Shown here: in pieces, positions 1-5,277 of the stretch
Position numbering within the stretch: the first letter of the stretch is position 1
Layout of the letters: each line of letters begins with the position of its first letter
Program-made: the position numbers and the translations under genes
Origin: Candidatus Aminicenantota bacterium
GTDB taxonomy: Bacteria > Acidobacteriota > Aminicenantia > Aminicenantales > Aminicenantaceae
DNA: 5,277 bases
Assembly: GCA_004378665.1 (NCBI GenBank)
Contig: SOIA01000341.1
Location: forward strand, 1-5,277
Direction: 5' to 3'
The notes under the pieces: generated by a model
Databases searched by the model: none
What the model was told of the DNA's origin: nothing
Seen by the model: the letters and a program-made list of their open reading frames with translations, nothing else

Positions 1-774
1 GCTCTTGTGACCGGAGCTGGCCAGGGAATTGGCCGGGGAATTTCTCTTGAGCTGGCCAAAAATGGGTTTGATATTATCGGGATGGATATCATCCATGACG
101 CTGAAAATAAAAAAGTTGGACTGTTTGAAGTCAAAGAGAAAGTGGAGGAGCTGAATGTGTCTTTCCTGCCAATCCAGGGCGATGTTTCCTCTCTTGAAGA
201 CCATGAAAAGGTCATTAATCAGTCACTGGAGGGATTCGGGAAGATAGATGTGCTCGTGAACAACGCAGGAGTGGCCCCGGAAAAAAGACTGGATATCCTG
301 GAGACAACTCCAGAAAGCTATGACAGGCTCCTGTCCATCAATGCCAGGGGTCCGTTTTTCTTGACTCAGAAGATTGCCAATCAGATGATCAAACAGCTCA
401 AGGAGAATCCGGAATCAAAGCCCTGCATCATCTTCATCTCCTCGATATCCGCTTCTGTGTCTTCTCCTTCAAGGGCAGAATACTGTGTCTCCAAAGCCGC
501 TTTAAGCCAGACGGCTCGGGTATTTGCGGACAGGCTGTCCGAATACGGCATCAATGTCTATGAAGTGCGTCCAGGGATCATCCAGACGGAGATGACCGCC
601 CCTGTCCGGGAGAAATACGACAAGCTCATCAAAGAAGGCCGTGTGCCGCAGAAGCGGTGGGGATTTCCGGAAGATGTCGGAAAAGCGGTTGCTGCTCTGG
701 CCAGAGGAGACCTTGGTTACTCTACCGGGCTGGTCCTCGAGGTCAGCGGCGGGATGAACATCTCCCGACTTTGA
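1..774 (+). CDS. SDR-family NAD(P)-dependent oxidoreductase, FabG-like (5'-partial)
   Basis: A classical short-chain dehydrogenase/reductase whose start lies just outside the window; 257 residues are visible and probably only about 5-8 are missing. Numbering from the first visible codon, the Rossmann glycine motif TGAGQGIG is at residues 4-11. Asp29 ends the second beta strand, which suggests NAD(H) preference. NNAG is at 87-90, and the catalytic tetrad is Asn114, Ser148, Tyr161 and Lys165 (YCVSK). The C-terminus, a GGMNISRL-type ending, and the VRPG...TEMTAPV segment resemble the group annotated '3-ketoacyl-ACP reductase' (PRK12745-like, from memory). Members of that group often sit in sugar-acid catabolic clusters rather than fatty-acid operons. 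No fatty-acid gene is adjacent, and the next gene encodes KDPG aldolase/KDG kinase, so a sugar-acid or deoxy-keto-uronate substrate is more likely than an acyl-ACP. Fold and catalytic competence are secure; the substrate is inferred. The GTG at position 7 is an internal Val codon in the glycine-rich strand, not the start. Confidence 0.93.
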   Translation, partial: ALVTGAGQGIGRGISLELAKNGFDIIGMDIIHDAENKKVGLFEVKEKVEELNVSFLPIQGDVSSLEDHEKVINQSLEGFGKIDVLVNNAGVAPEKRLDILETTPESYDRLLSINARGPFFLTQKIANQMIKQLKENPESKPCIIFISSISASVSSPSRAEYCVSKAALSQTARVFADRLSEYGINVYEVRPGIIQTEMTAPVREKYDKLIKEGRVPQKRWGFPEDVGKAVAALARGDLGYSTGLVLEVSGGMNISRL

Positions 775-805
775 AAACGGAAGAGATAAAAAAAGAGCGT
801 TTCTT

Positions 806-811
806 TATAAT
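806..811 (+). promoter_or_regulatory. Possible sigma-70 -10 hexamer (TATAAT)
   Basis: A perfect TATAAT lies 32 bases after the dehydrogenase stop, in an AT-rich gap. The bases 17 upstream (783-788, GAGATA) match the -35 consensus TTGACA at only three positions. If used, it would give a leader of about 180 bases for the aldolase-kinase gene, carrying the dispersed repeat. Such a hexamer arises easily by chance in AT-rich DNA, so this is weak support. Confidence 0.2.
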
Positions 812-907
812 TCCGACCCACTGAGCGATGTGGATGCATTAATATCAAATACAAGATGGTTTTTGCGAAAAATAAAGCCACTTGATAGTTTTCTAGAGTT
901 GTGTAAA

Positions 908-940
908 CGTGTCATTGCGAGTGAAGCGTGGCAATCTCGT
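908..940. repeat. Dispersed GTCATTGCGAG...GCAATCTC intergenic repeat, single copy
   Basis: The core runs from GTCATTGCGAG (911-921) through a GTGAAGCGTG middle (921-930) to GCAATCTC (931-938). ATTGC at 914-918 and GCAAT at 931-935 form the ends of a short inverted repeat. This closely matches a family of short repeats that I recall in many copies in intergenic DNA, and sometimes in genes, of very diverse bacteria. Translated in one frame it gives the familiar VIASEA-QS peptide (here VIASEAWQS). Only one copy lies in this window, so the repeat nature rests on recognition, not on a second copy seen here. It sits between the dehydrogenase and the aldolase-kinase gene and may act as an mRNA hairpin or simply be a mobile-derived remnant. 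Confidence 0.6.
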
Positions 941-984
941 ATTGAAGGATGAACGATCTGAAGATGAATAAACAGAAGGAAGCA

Positions 985-990
985 GAGGAG
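985..990 (+). promoter_or_regulatory. Shine-Dalgarno site of the aldolase-kinase gene
   Basis: GAGGAG, inside a purine-rich AGCAGAGGAGAGC stretch, ends eight bases before the ATG at 999. It fixes that ATG as the start: the frame is closed by a TAA at 969-971, and no other ATG lies between. It is the clearest ribosome binding site in the window; the two glycosyltransferase genes have no comparable one. Confidence 0.75.
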
Positions 991-998
991 AGCTAAGT

Positions 999-2747
999 AT
1001 GAAAAAGTCTGAGAAGGTTTTCAAAAACATACAAAAAAGCCAGTTGATCGTCCTCCTGACCCCTAAGAGCAAGAATGAGTGTGTGAAAGCTTATGAACTG
1101 CTCCGTTCTTCTGGCATTGTTCTCGAGATCGCTCTGCGGTCGGAACATGCAGTCGGGGGGATCAAATCCATAATTAAGAAGTATCCCGGTGCTTTGGTGC
1201 TGGCGGGAACCGTGATGACCCAAGAGCAAGCGGAGAAAGCCATTCAGGCAGGAGCTGCGGGTGTTGTGTCGGCGGATTATATTCCAGAGGTTGTGGATGT
1301 ATGTGTGCATAAGGATGTGATGTGTGTCCCGGGCGGTCTTTCGGATGCAGGAAAACAGCTGGTCCAGAAGGCCACGGGCTACGGATGTTCTCTGGAGGAA
1401 CTCCGGGATAAATATCCGTACCAGTGGGTCTATAAGCTGTTCCCGGCTTTCTCGGGAAAGCTCTCCAACATTGACCTTCCTCTTTCCTGGAAGGGTCCGT
1501 TCAGGAATTTGACTGTCATCTACACCGGAGGGATCACTCTCGACACCTTGAAGGAAGCGATCAGAAAAGCACCGGAAGGGATCTTCTGCGCCTCAGCCCT
1601 GACAAAAAACATGGAAAAACCTGCGCTGATGAAGGAAGAGATCCATCAGTGGAGAGAAATACTCAGGCCTCATCTCCTAAAGCCAAAAAAAATACAGAAA
1701 GTCAAAGAACCACTTGAACGGCGAGAGCCCACAGTGGTCACGATCGGAGAACTGATGGTGCGCTTGTCTCCTCCCGCAGGGATTCGGCTCCAGAATGCCC
1801 GGAATTTCGACGTGAATTTTGGCGGGGCGGAAGCGAATGTCGCAGTCTCCCTGGCCAGATTCGGGATGAACGCCGCTTTTGTGACCGCTTTACCACAGAA
1901 CGACCTGGGTGATCATGCATTCAATACATTGAGGATGCACGGTGTGGACGCTCGGTTCATCCTCCGACAGGGCAAGCGAATTGGAGTCTACTATCTGGAG
2001 CATGGTGCAGGACCCAGGCCTTCCAAGGTTGTTTACGATCGCGCCCGTTCCGCTTTTTCTGAGTTGGGATCTTCTGACCTGGATTGGGGGCAGATCCTGG
2101 AGGATGCGCAGTGGTTCCACTGGACGGGGATCACTCCGGCCCTGAGTGATTCTTTGGCGGCCAGCCTCCGCGAGGGATTGACGCTGGCCAAAAAAAAGGG
2201 GATCACAGTCAGTGTGGACCTGAATTACAGGAAAAAACTCTGGAGCGAAGACAAAGCCAGAAAGGTGATGACAGAACTCATGCCGTTCGTGGACATCCTC
2301 ATCGGGAATGAAGAGGATCCTCATCGCGTGTTCGGCATACAATCAAAAAGGACAGATGTGGCAGCAGGGAAGCTGGATGTGGAGGGTTACCGGGGACTGG
2401 CCAAAGAGTTGGCGAAACGTTTTGGCTTCAAGAAAGTGGCCATTTCCCTACGAGAAAGCCTCTCTGCTTCCGAGAATATATGGTCAGCCTGTCTTTTGAG
2501 CGGAAACAAATTTATCAAGAGTCCAAAACACCGTGTTTGGATCGTGGACCGAGTCGGAACAGGGGATGCCTTTGCGGCCGGCCTGATTTTTAGCCTGCTG
2601 AAGGGAAAAACTGACAAGGAGGCGCTCAATTTTGGAGTTGCCGCTGCCTGCCTCAAACATTCGATTTGCGGGGATTTCAACCTCGTCAATGTCGAAGAAG
2701 TGGAACGCGTAGCAGCCGGTGAAACAGCCGGTCGGGTTCAGCGTTAG
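999..2747 (+). CDS. Bifunctional KDPG aldolase / 2-keto-3-deoxygluconate kinase fusion
   Basis: A 582-residue cytosolic protein made of two enzymes. Residues about 7-222 are a class I KDPG/KHG aldolase: Glu43 and Arg47 in LEIALR, AGTV at 69-72, the Schiff-base Lys146 in YKLFPA, TGGI at 176-179 and the phosphate-site Ser199. A charged linker (about 223-244, rich in K, R, E and P) leads to a PfkB-family sugar kinase. That domain has the GGAEANVAVSLARFG signature near 275-289, GPRPSKVVYDRA, DLNYRKKLW starting at Asp407, GNEED, the C-terminal signature DRVGTGDAFAAG with catalytic base Asp523, and a GDFNLV tail typical of KDG kinases. Together the halves would phosphorylate KDG with ATP to KDPG and cleave it to pyruvate and glyceraldehyde 3-phosphate. 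Both domains are full length and keep their catalytic residues, so this is not a frameshift product. KDG specificity is inferred from motifs; related ketodeoxy acids such as the galactonate epimer are possible. The aldolase half is divergent, with an insertion of about 14 residues before Lys146 and SAD (91-93) where the usual SPG stands. Confidence 0.92.
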   Translation: MKKSEKVFKNIQKSQLIVLLTPKSKNECVKAYELLRSSGIVLEIALRSEHAVGGIKSIIKKYPGALVLAGTVMTQEQAEKAIQAGAAGVVSADYIPEVVDVCVHKDVMCVPGGLSDAGKQLVQKATGYGCSLEELRDKYPYQWVYKLFPAFSGKLSNIDLPLSWKGPFRNLTVIYTGGITLDTLKEAIRKAPEGIFCASALTKNMEKPALMKEEIHQWREILRPHLLKPKKIQKVKEPLERREPTVVTIGELMVRLSPPAGIRLQNARNFDVNFGGAEANVAVSLARFGMNAAFVTALPQNDLGDHAFNTLRMHGVDARFILRQGKRIGVYYLEHGAGPRPSKVVYDRARSAFSELGSSDLDWGQILEDAQWFHWTGITPALSDSLAASLREGLTLAKKKGITVSVDLNYRKKLWSEDKARKVMTELMPFVDILIGNEEDPHRVFGIQSKRTDVAAGKLDVEGYRGLAKELAKRFGFKKVAISLRESLSASENIWSACLLSGNKFIKSPKHRVWIVDRVGTGDAFAAGLIFSLLKGKTDKEALNFGVAAACLKHSICGDFNLVNVEEVERVAAGETAGRVQR

Positions 2748-2811
2748 AAAAAATTAAAGGCCGTGCAGAACCCCAGCCATTCATATTCAGGAAGATAGTC
2801 AAAAGAGTGAA

Positions 2812-4032
2812 ATGAAAGTCGATTTTATGCGATCGATAGATCGCAGGCTCGGAGTGCCCCTCTGTTTTGTCCTTTCCTGCCTTCATGGATTCAGGAAAAT
2901 CTTCAGCAAACCTAAACTCATCCAAAATCCCGGGAGAATCCTGTTCATCGAGCTGTCAGAAATGGGAAGCATGGTCCTGGCCTATTCTCTTTTCAAGAAG
3001 ACCAGGGAAATGTTCCCAGACGCAGAGCTTTATTTTCTGACCTTCAAGGAGAACCGGTATGCGGTGGATATCCTGGGTATCATCCCGGAAGAGAATGTCA
3101 TCACCCTGAGCAGCCGCAGTTTTTTCAGTTTTCTGTTCTCATCCGTTGGCGCGGTACGGAAGTTGAGAAAGAGGAAAATCAGCGTTGCCGTGGATATGGA
3201 GCTTTTTGCCAGGCTCACAGCCATTCTCAGCTACTTGAGCGGTGCAAAGAACAGGGTCGGGTATTTCAGGTATCACAGTGAAGGTTTATACAGAGGAAAT
3301 TTCCTGACGCACAAGGTCGCGTTCAATCCTCATATACATATGGCCCAGAATCTTCTCAACCTGATCTATGCGATCGCCTCCTCTCCGGGAGATCTGCCTC
3401 TGACAAAAAAACTCCTTGCAGAAGGAGACATCTTTATTCCGAAGATCCAGGTGTCAGAGACAGATAAAGAGAAGATGTTCGAGAGACTCCAGGAAGAGAA
3501 CGCGAATATCCGGAAAGCAAAAAAGATCGTCCTTCTCAACCCGAACGCGAGTGACATCGTGCCTTTAAGAAGGTGGCCCATTGAGAATTATATCGAGCTG
3601 GCCAAGAAGCTTCTCAAACATGAAGGAGTGCATATCATCATCACAGGAGTTGAGTCGGAAAAAGAACCTGCCGATGCTCTGCATGATGCGCTAGACTCGG
3701 CCAGATGCATGAACTTTGCCGGGAAGACTTCCTTTTTTGAATTGATCGCCCTGTATAACATCGCTCACATTTTGATCACTAATGACAGCGGGCCCGTGCA
3801 TTTTTCGGTGATGACAGATATCAAGACGTTCGCATTCTTCGGGCCTGAAACTCCCAAGCTTTACGGGCCGTTAGGGAAGAACTGCCGCGTGTTTTATACA
3901 AATTACAGCTGCAGTCCCTGCATATCCGCTTTCAACCATCGGAAGTCTCCCTGCACTGACAACAGGTGTCTCCAGGCCATCACGGTGGAGGATGTCTACG
4001 CGGAGGTCAGGAAGCTGATCGAGAGAGACTGA
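2812..4032 (+). CDS. Glycosyltransferase family 9 (heptosyltransferase-like)
   Basis: A 406-residue GT-B fold glycosyltransferase of the ADP-heptose:LPS heptosyltransferase superfamily. Such enzymes act at the inner face of the cytoplasmic membrane in building LPS core or other surface glycans. Residues 13-27 (LGVPLCFVLSC region) form a hydrophobic stretch that may bind membrane. The acceptor-side Rossmann strand RILFIELSEMGSMVLAYS is at 42-59. The donor-side motif NDSGPVH is at 324-330, preceded by a LLNPNAS segment typical of the second domain. Near the C-terminus, Cys367, Cys370, Cys381 and Cys386 (CxxC-x10-CxxxxC) match a cysteine cluster common in one GT9 subgroup. Where WaaC-type enzymes have SMGD, this protein has EMGS, so the usual N-domain Asp is Ser53. 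The donor sugar cannot be told. ATG 2812 is the first start; ATG 2827 (Met6) is nearly as good, and neither has a strong ribosome binding site. The gene begins 64 bases after the aldolase-kinase stop, so co-transcription is plausible. Confidence 0.88.
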   Translation: MKVDFMRSIDRRLGVPLCFVLSCLHGFRKIFSKPKLIQNPGRILFIELSEMGSMVLAYSLFKKTREMFPDAELYFLTFKENRYAVDILGIIPEENVITLSSRSFFSFLFSSVGAVRKLRKRKISVAVDMELFARLTAILSYLSGAKNRVGYFRYHSEGLYRGNFLTHKVAFNPHIHMAQNLLNLIYAIASSPGDLPLTKKLLAEGDIFIPKIQVSETDKEKMFERLQEENANIRKAKKIVLLNPNASDIVPLRRWPIENYIELAKKLLKHEGVHIIITGVESEKEPADALHDALDSARCMNFAGKTSFFELIALYNIAHILITNDSGPVHFSVMTDIKTFAFFGPETPKLYGPLGKNCRVFYTNYSCSPCISAFNHRKSPCTDNRCLQAITVEDVYAEVRKLIERD

Positions 4033-4113
4033 TTGGATCACACGGACAGTCTGACCGGTGCGATTGGATTAAAAAATTTTTTCCTGATCGACAAAGTTTT
4101 TTGACTTTGATCA
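4031..4113. other. Intergenic stretch with small dyads and a direct repeat
   Basis: GATTGGAT occurs at 4031-4038 and again at 4062-4069. Between the copies is an imperfect dyad (4041-4060, CACGGACAG / CTGACCGGTG centred on T4050) able to form a short hairpin with one A-A mismatch and one bulge. It is followed by A6T6 at 4071-4082. A second weak hairpin, CAAAG (4092-4096) with CTTTG (4105-4109) extended by TGAT/ATCA, spans 4085-4113. The arrangement could be an inefficient terminator or an operator between the two glycosyltransferase genes, but no stem is long or GC-rich and the T run does not directly follow a stem. Function is unproven. Confidence 0.3.
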
Positions 4114-4126
4114 ACCAGCAAGTGCC

Positions 4127-5277
4127 ATGCCTTTGAGAAAAAAGACTTATCTCATCATCTTGATCATTCTGATCCTCCTCGCATTGATATTCATCTTCAA
4201 GATCCAGGAACACATGAGAGACTTTGAAGTGAATCACACTGCGGGAAAAAGATTGAGAACGGGTGAGACTCTCTATCAAAAAGAAGACGGGCACTACATG
4301 TTTAAATACCTCCCAAGCTCTGCACTCTTTTATCTCCCTCTCTCTTTTCTCCCTCTAAGCGTGGCGAAAGCCTTCTGGTATTCTCTTGTGGTCTTCAGCA
4401 TTTTTGCCCTTGTGTACATTTCTTACAGGATTCTGCCCACAAAAAATGAGAAGCCGAAATACTTGCTGGTGTTCACACCGCTGATACTGGCCAAGTTTTT
4501 CTTAAGGGAGATTCAGCTGGGGCAAGTCAATGCGGTTGTCGGAATGGTTTTGCTGTTCATGGTCTGGTTCCTGGTGTCAGAAAAAGATAAAAAACGTCCT
4601 CTGAATGATGTGTATGCCGGAGTTCTCTGGGGACTCGCGCTCTCGTTAAAGCCTCATTCCCTGATCTTTCTGCCTTATTTTATTCTCAAGAAGAAATGGA
4701 AATCCCTGTTGAGCGGACTGGGGGTCTTGTTTTTTGCTTTTTTGATCACATCCTTCTTCTATGGCTTTCCAGGATTCATAACCGTTCTCAAGGAATGGGC
4801 AGCGACCCTGTCTCGCTCAACGCCGGGTTTATTCACTTCCCAGGATAATATGTCCCTCGCGGCCTTGTTTATGAAATGGACGGGTCATCGGGAGCTTTCT
4901 GTTGTCCTTGCCGGAGCAGCAGTGGTTCTTCTGGCTTTCCTGGTTCTTTCGCTTGTCCTGAAGGGCCGGGGAGTGGAGCGGGCTCCGGTGCTGGAATGCT
5001 CTGTTCTTCTCATCCTCATTCCACTCATCTCCCCGTTGGGATGGGATTATACTCTGCTGGTTTCTGCTTTAGGCGTAATGATCTTGATCCAGAGTTTTTT
5101 CGAGCATTCGAAAGCCTGGAGAGTTGTTCTCATCATGAACTTCTTTGTCATTGCCTTTTCTCTTTTCGATATCTTGGGAAGAGAGCTATACACGAAATTC
5201 ATGTCCTGGTCGGTGATCACCATAAATTTTTTGATCCTTATCGGGTATCTTTCATTCCTCCGGTTCAGGAAACTCTA
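4127..5277 (+). CDS. GT87/DUF2029-type membrane glycosyltransferase (open at 3' edge)
   Basis: A reading frame open from ATG 4127 to the window end (383 full codons) encodes a strongly hydrophobic protein with perhaps 9-11 membrane spans. It looks like a GT-C fold, DUF2029/GT87 polyprenyl-phosphate-sugar-dependent glycosyltransferase; characterised relatives are mycobacterial mannosyltransferases such as PimE. Residues 8-24 are the first membrane helix. It is followed by RDFEVNHTAGKRLRTGETLY, in which Asp32 sits where GT-C enzymes place their catalytic acid on the outer face. Other family marks are FKYLPSSALFYLPL (59-72), GQVN (132-135), LKPHS with Lys175, QDNMS (239-243) and SPLGWDY ending at Tyr308. 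It would add a sugar to a lipid-linked or surface glycan outside the membrane. ATG 4127 is the first start after an in-frame TGA at 4085-4087, but no clear ribosome binding site precedes it. The final bases TA follow ...RFRKL and could begin a stop codon; the length already equals a typical family member, so the gene may end exactly here. Confidence 0.82.
   Translation, partial: MPLRKKTYLIILIILILLALIFIFKIQEHMRDFEVNHTAGKRLRTGETLYQKEDGHYMFKYLPSSALFYLPLSFLPLSVAKAFWYSLVVFSIFALVYISYRILPTKNEKPKYLLVFTPLILAKFFLREIQLGQVNAVVGMVLLFMVWFLVSEKDKKRPLNDVYAGVLWGLALSLKPHSLIFLPYFILKKKWKSLLSGLGVLFFAFLITSFFYGFPGFITVLKEWAATLSRSTPGLFTSQDNMSLAALFMKWTGHRELSVVLAGAAVVLLAFLVLSLVLKGRGVERAPVLECSVLLILIPLISPLGWDYTLLVSALGVMILIQSFFEHSKAWRVVLIMNFFVIAFSLFDILGRELYTKFMSWSVITINFLILIGYLSFLRFRKL

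Noticed and set aside
775..830. Rho-independent terminator after the dehydrogenase
   Set aside because: The only pairing (AAAGA with TCTTT around 792-806) is a five-base AT stem without a GC-rich core or trailing T run.
993..1310. Minus-strand reading frame of 105 codons opposite the aldolase N-terminus
   Set aside because: It overlaps conserved aldolase motifs (LEIALR, AGTV) on the plus strand, and its His/Arg-rich translation looks like an antisense shadow.
1660..1740. Possible missed gene boundary (frameshift or stop) between aldolase and kinase
   Set aside because: The frame is continuous, with a plausible charged linker. I see no ribosome binding site with a start codon at the kinase beginning that would suggest two genes; ATG 1753 (Met253) lies inside the first kinase strand.
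1890..2342. Minus-strand reading frame of 150 codons opposite the kinase domain
   Set aside because: It lies wholly inside the well-supported PfkB kinase domain on the other strand, its translation matches nothing recognisable, and it has no ribosome binding site. It is a by-product of the coding strand's codon use.
2748..2811. Terminator or promoter in the gap before the GT9 gene
   Set aside because: No stem-loop with a T run and no convincing -35/-10 pair was found; the gap seems to be a plain spacer, compatible with read-through.
4071..4082. A6T6 tract as a self-complementary regulatory element
   Set aside because: It is a simple A/T run that can bend DNA but has no partner or recognisable motif. 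It is kept only as part of the intergenic description.
4007..4294. Minus-strand reading frame of 95 codons across the gap between the two glycosyltransferase genes
   Set aside because: Its translation is low-complexity (DLEDEYQCEEDQNDQDDE-like), as expected from the reverse of a hydrophobic helix, and the plus strand there encodes the first membrane span of the GT87 protein.

Overview
The window looks like a piece of bacterial chromosome, probably from a Gram-negative or other envelope-glycan-rich lineage. It has about balanced base composition inside genes and AT-richer gaps. All four supported genes lie on the + strand. No rRNA, tRNA, CRISPR array, transposase or phage gene is visible. A family 9 (heptosyltransferase-like) and a family 87 (DUF2029-type) glycosyltransferase side by side, plus a dispersed GTCATTGCGAG...GCAATCTC repeat, fit several environmental lineages (for example Omnitrophota-like or deltaproteobacterial genomes). 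The sequence alone does not settle the taxon.

Layout. Positions 1-774 hold a short-chain dehydrogenase/reductase missing only a few N-terminal residues. Positions 775-998 are an AT-rich gap holding a perfect TATAAT hexamer, the dispersed repeat near 908-940 and a possible 15-codon leader reading frame abutting the next gene. Positions 999-2747 encode the most notable protein: a KDPG-type aldolase domain fused to a PfkB-family 2-keto-3-deoxygluconate (KDG) kinase domain. After a 64-base gap, 2812-4032 encode a family 9 glycosyltransferase. A 94-base gap with small inverted and direct repeats follows. From 4127 to the window edge runs a polytopic membrane glycosyltransferase of the GT87/DUF2029 family; its last two visible bases, TA, may begin its stop codon.

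How the genes may work together. The fusion protein carries two consecutive steps of the lower Entner-Doudoroff/uronate route: KDG + ATP to KDPG, then KDPG to pyruvate + glyceraldehyde 3-phosphate. The upstream dehydrogenase most resembles the FabG-like group often found with sugar-acid catabolism. It could supply KDG, for example by reducing a deoxy-keto-uronate, but that is inference. The two downstream glycosyltransferases probably serve surface polysaccharide or glycolipid assembly. Their tie to the catabolic pair may be no more than adjacency.

The strongest candidate for novelty is the aldolase-kinase fusion, whose aldolase half is itself divergent: an insertion before the Schiff-base lysine and a changed active-site loop.
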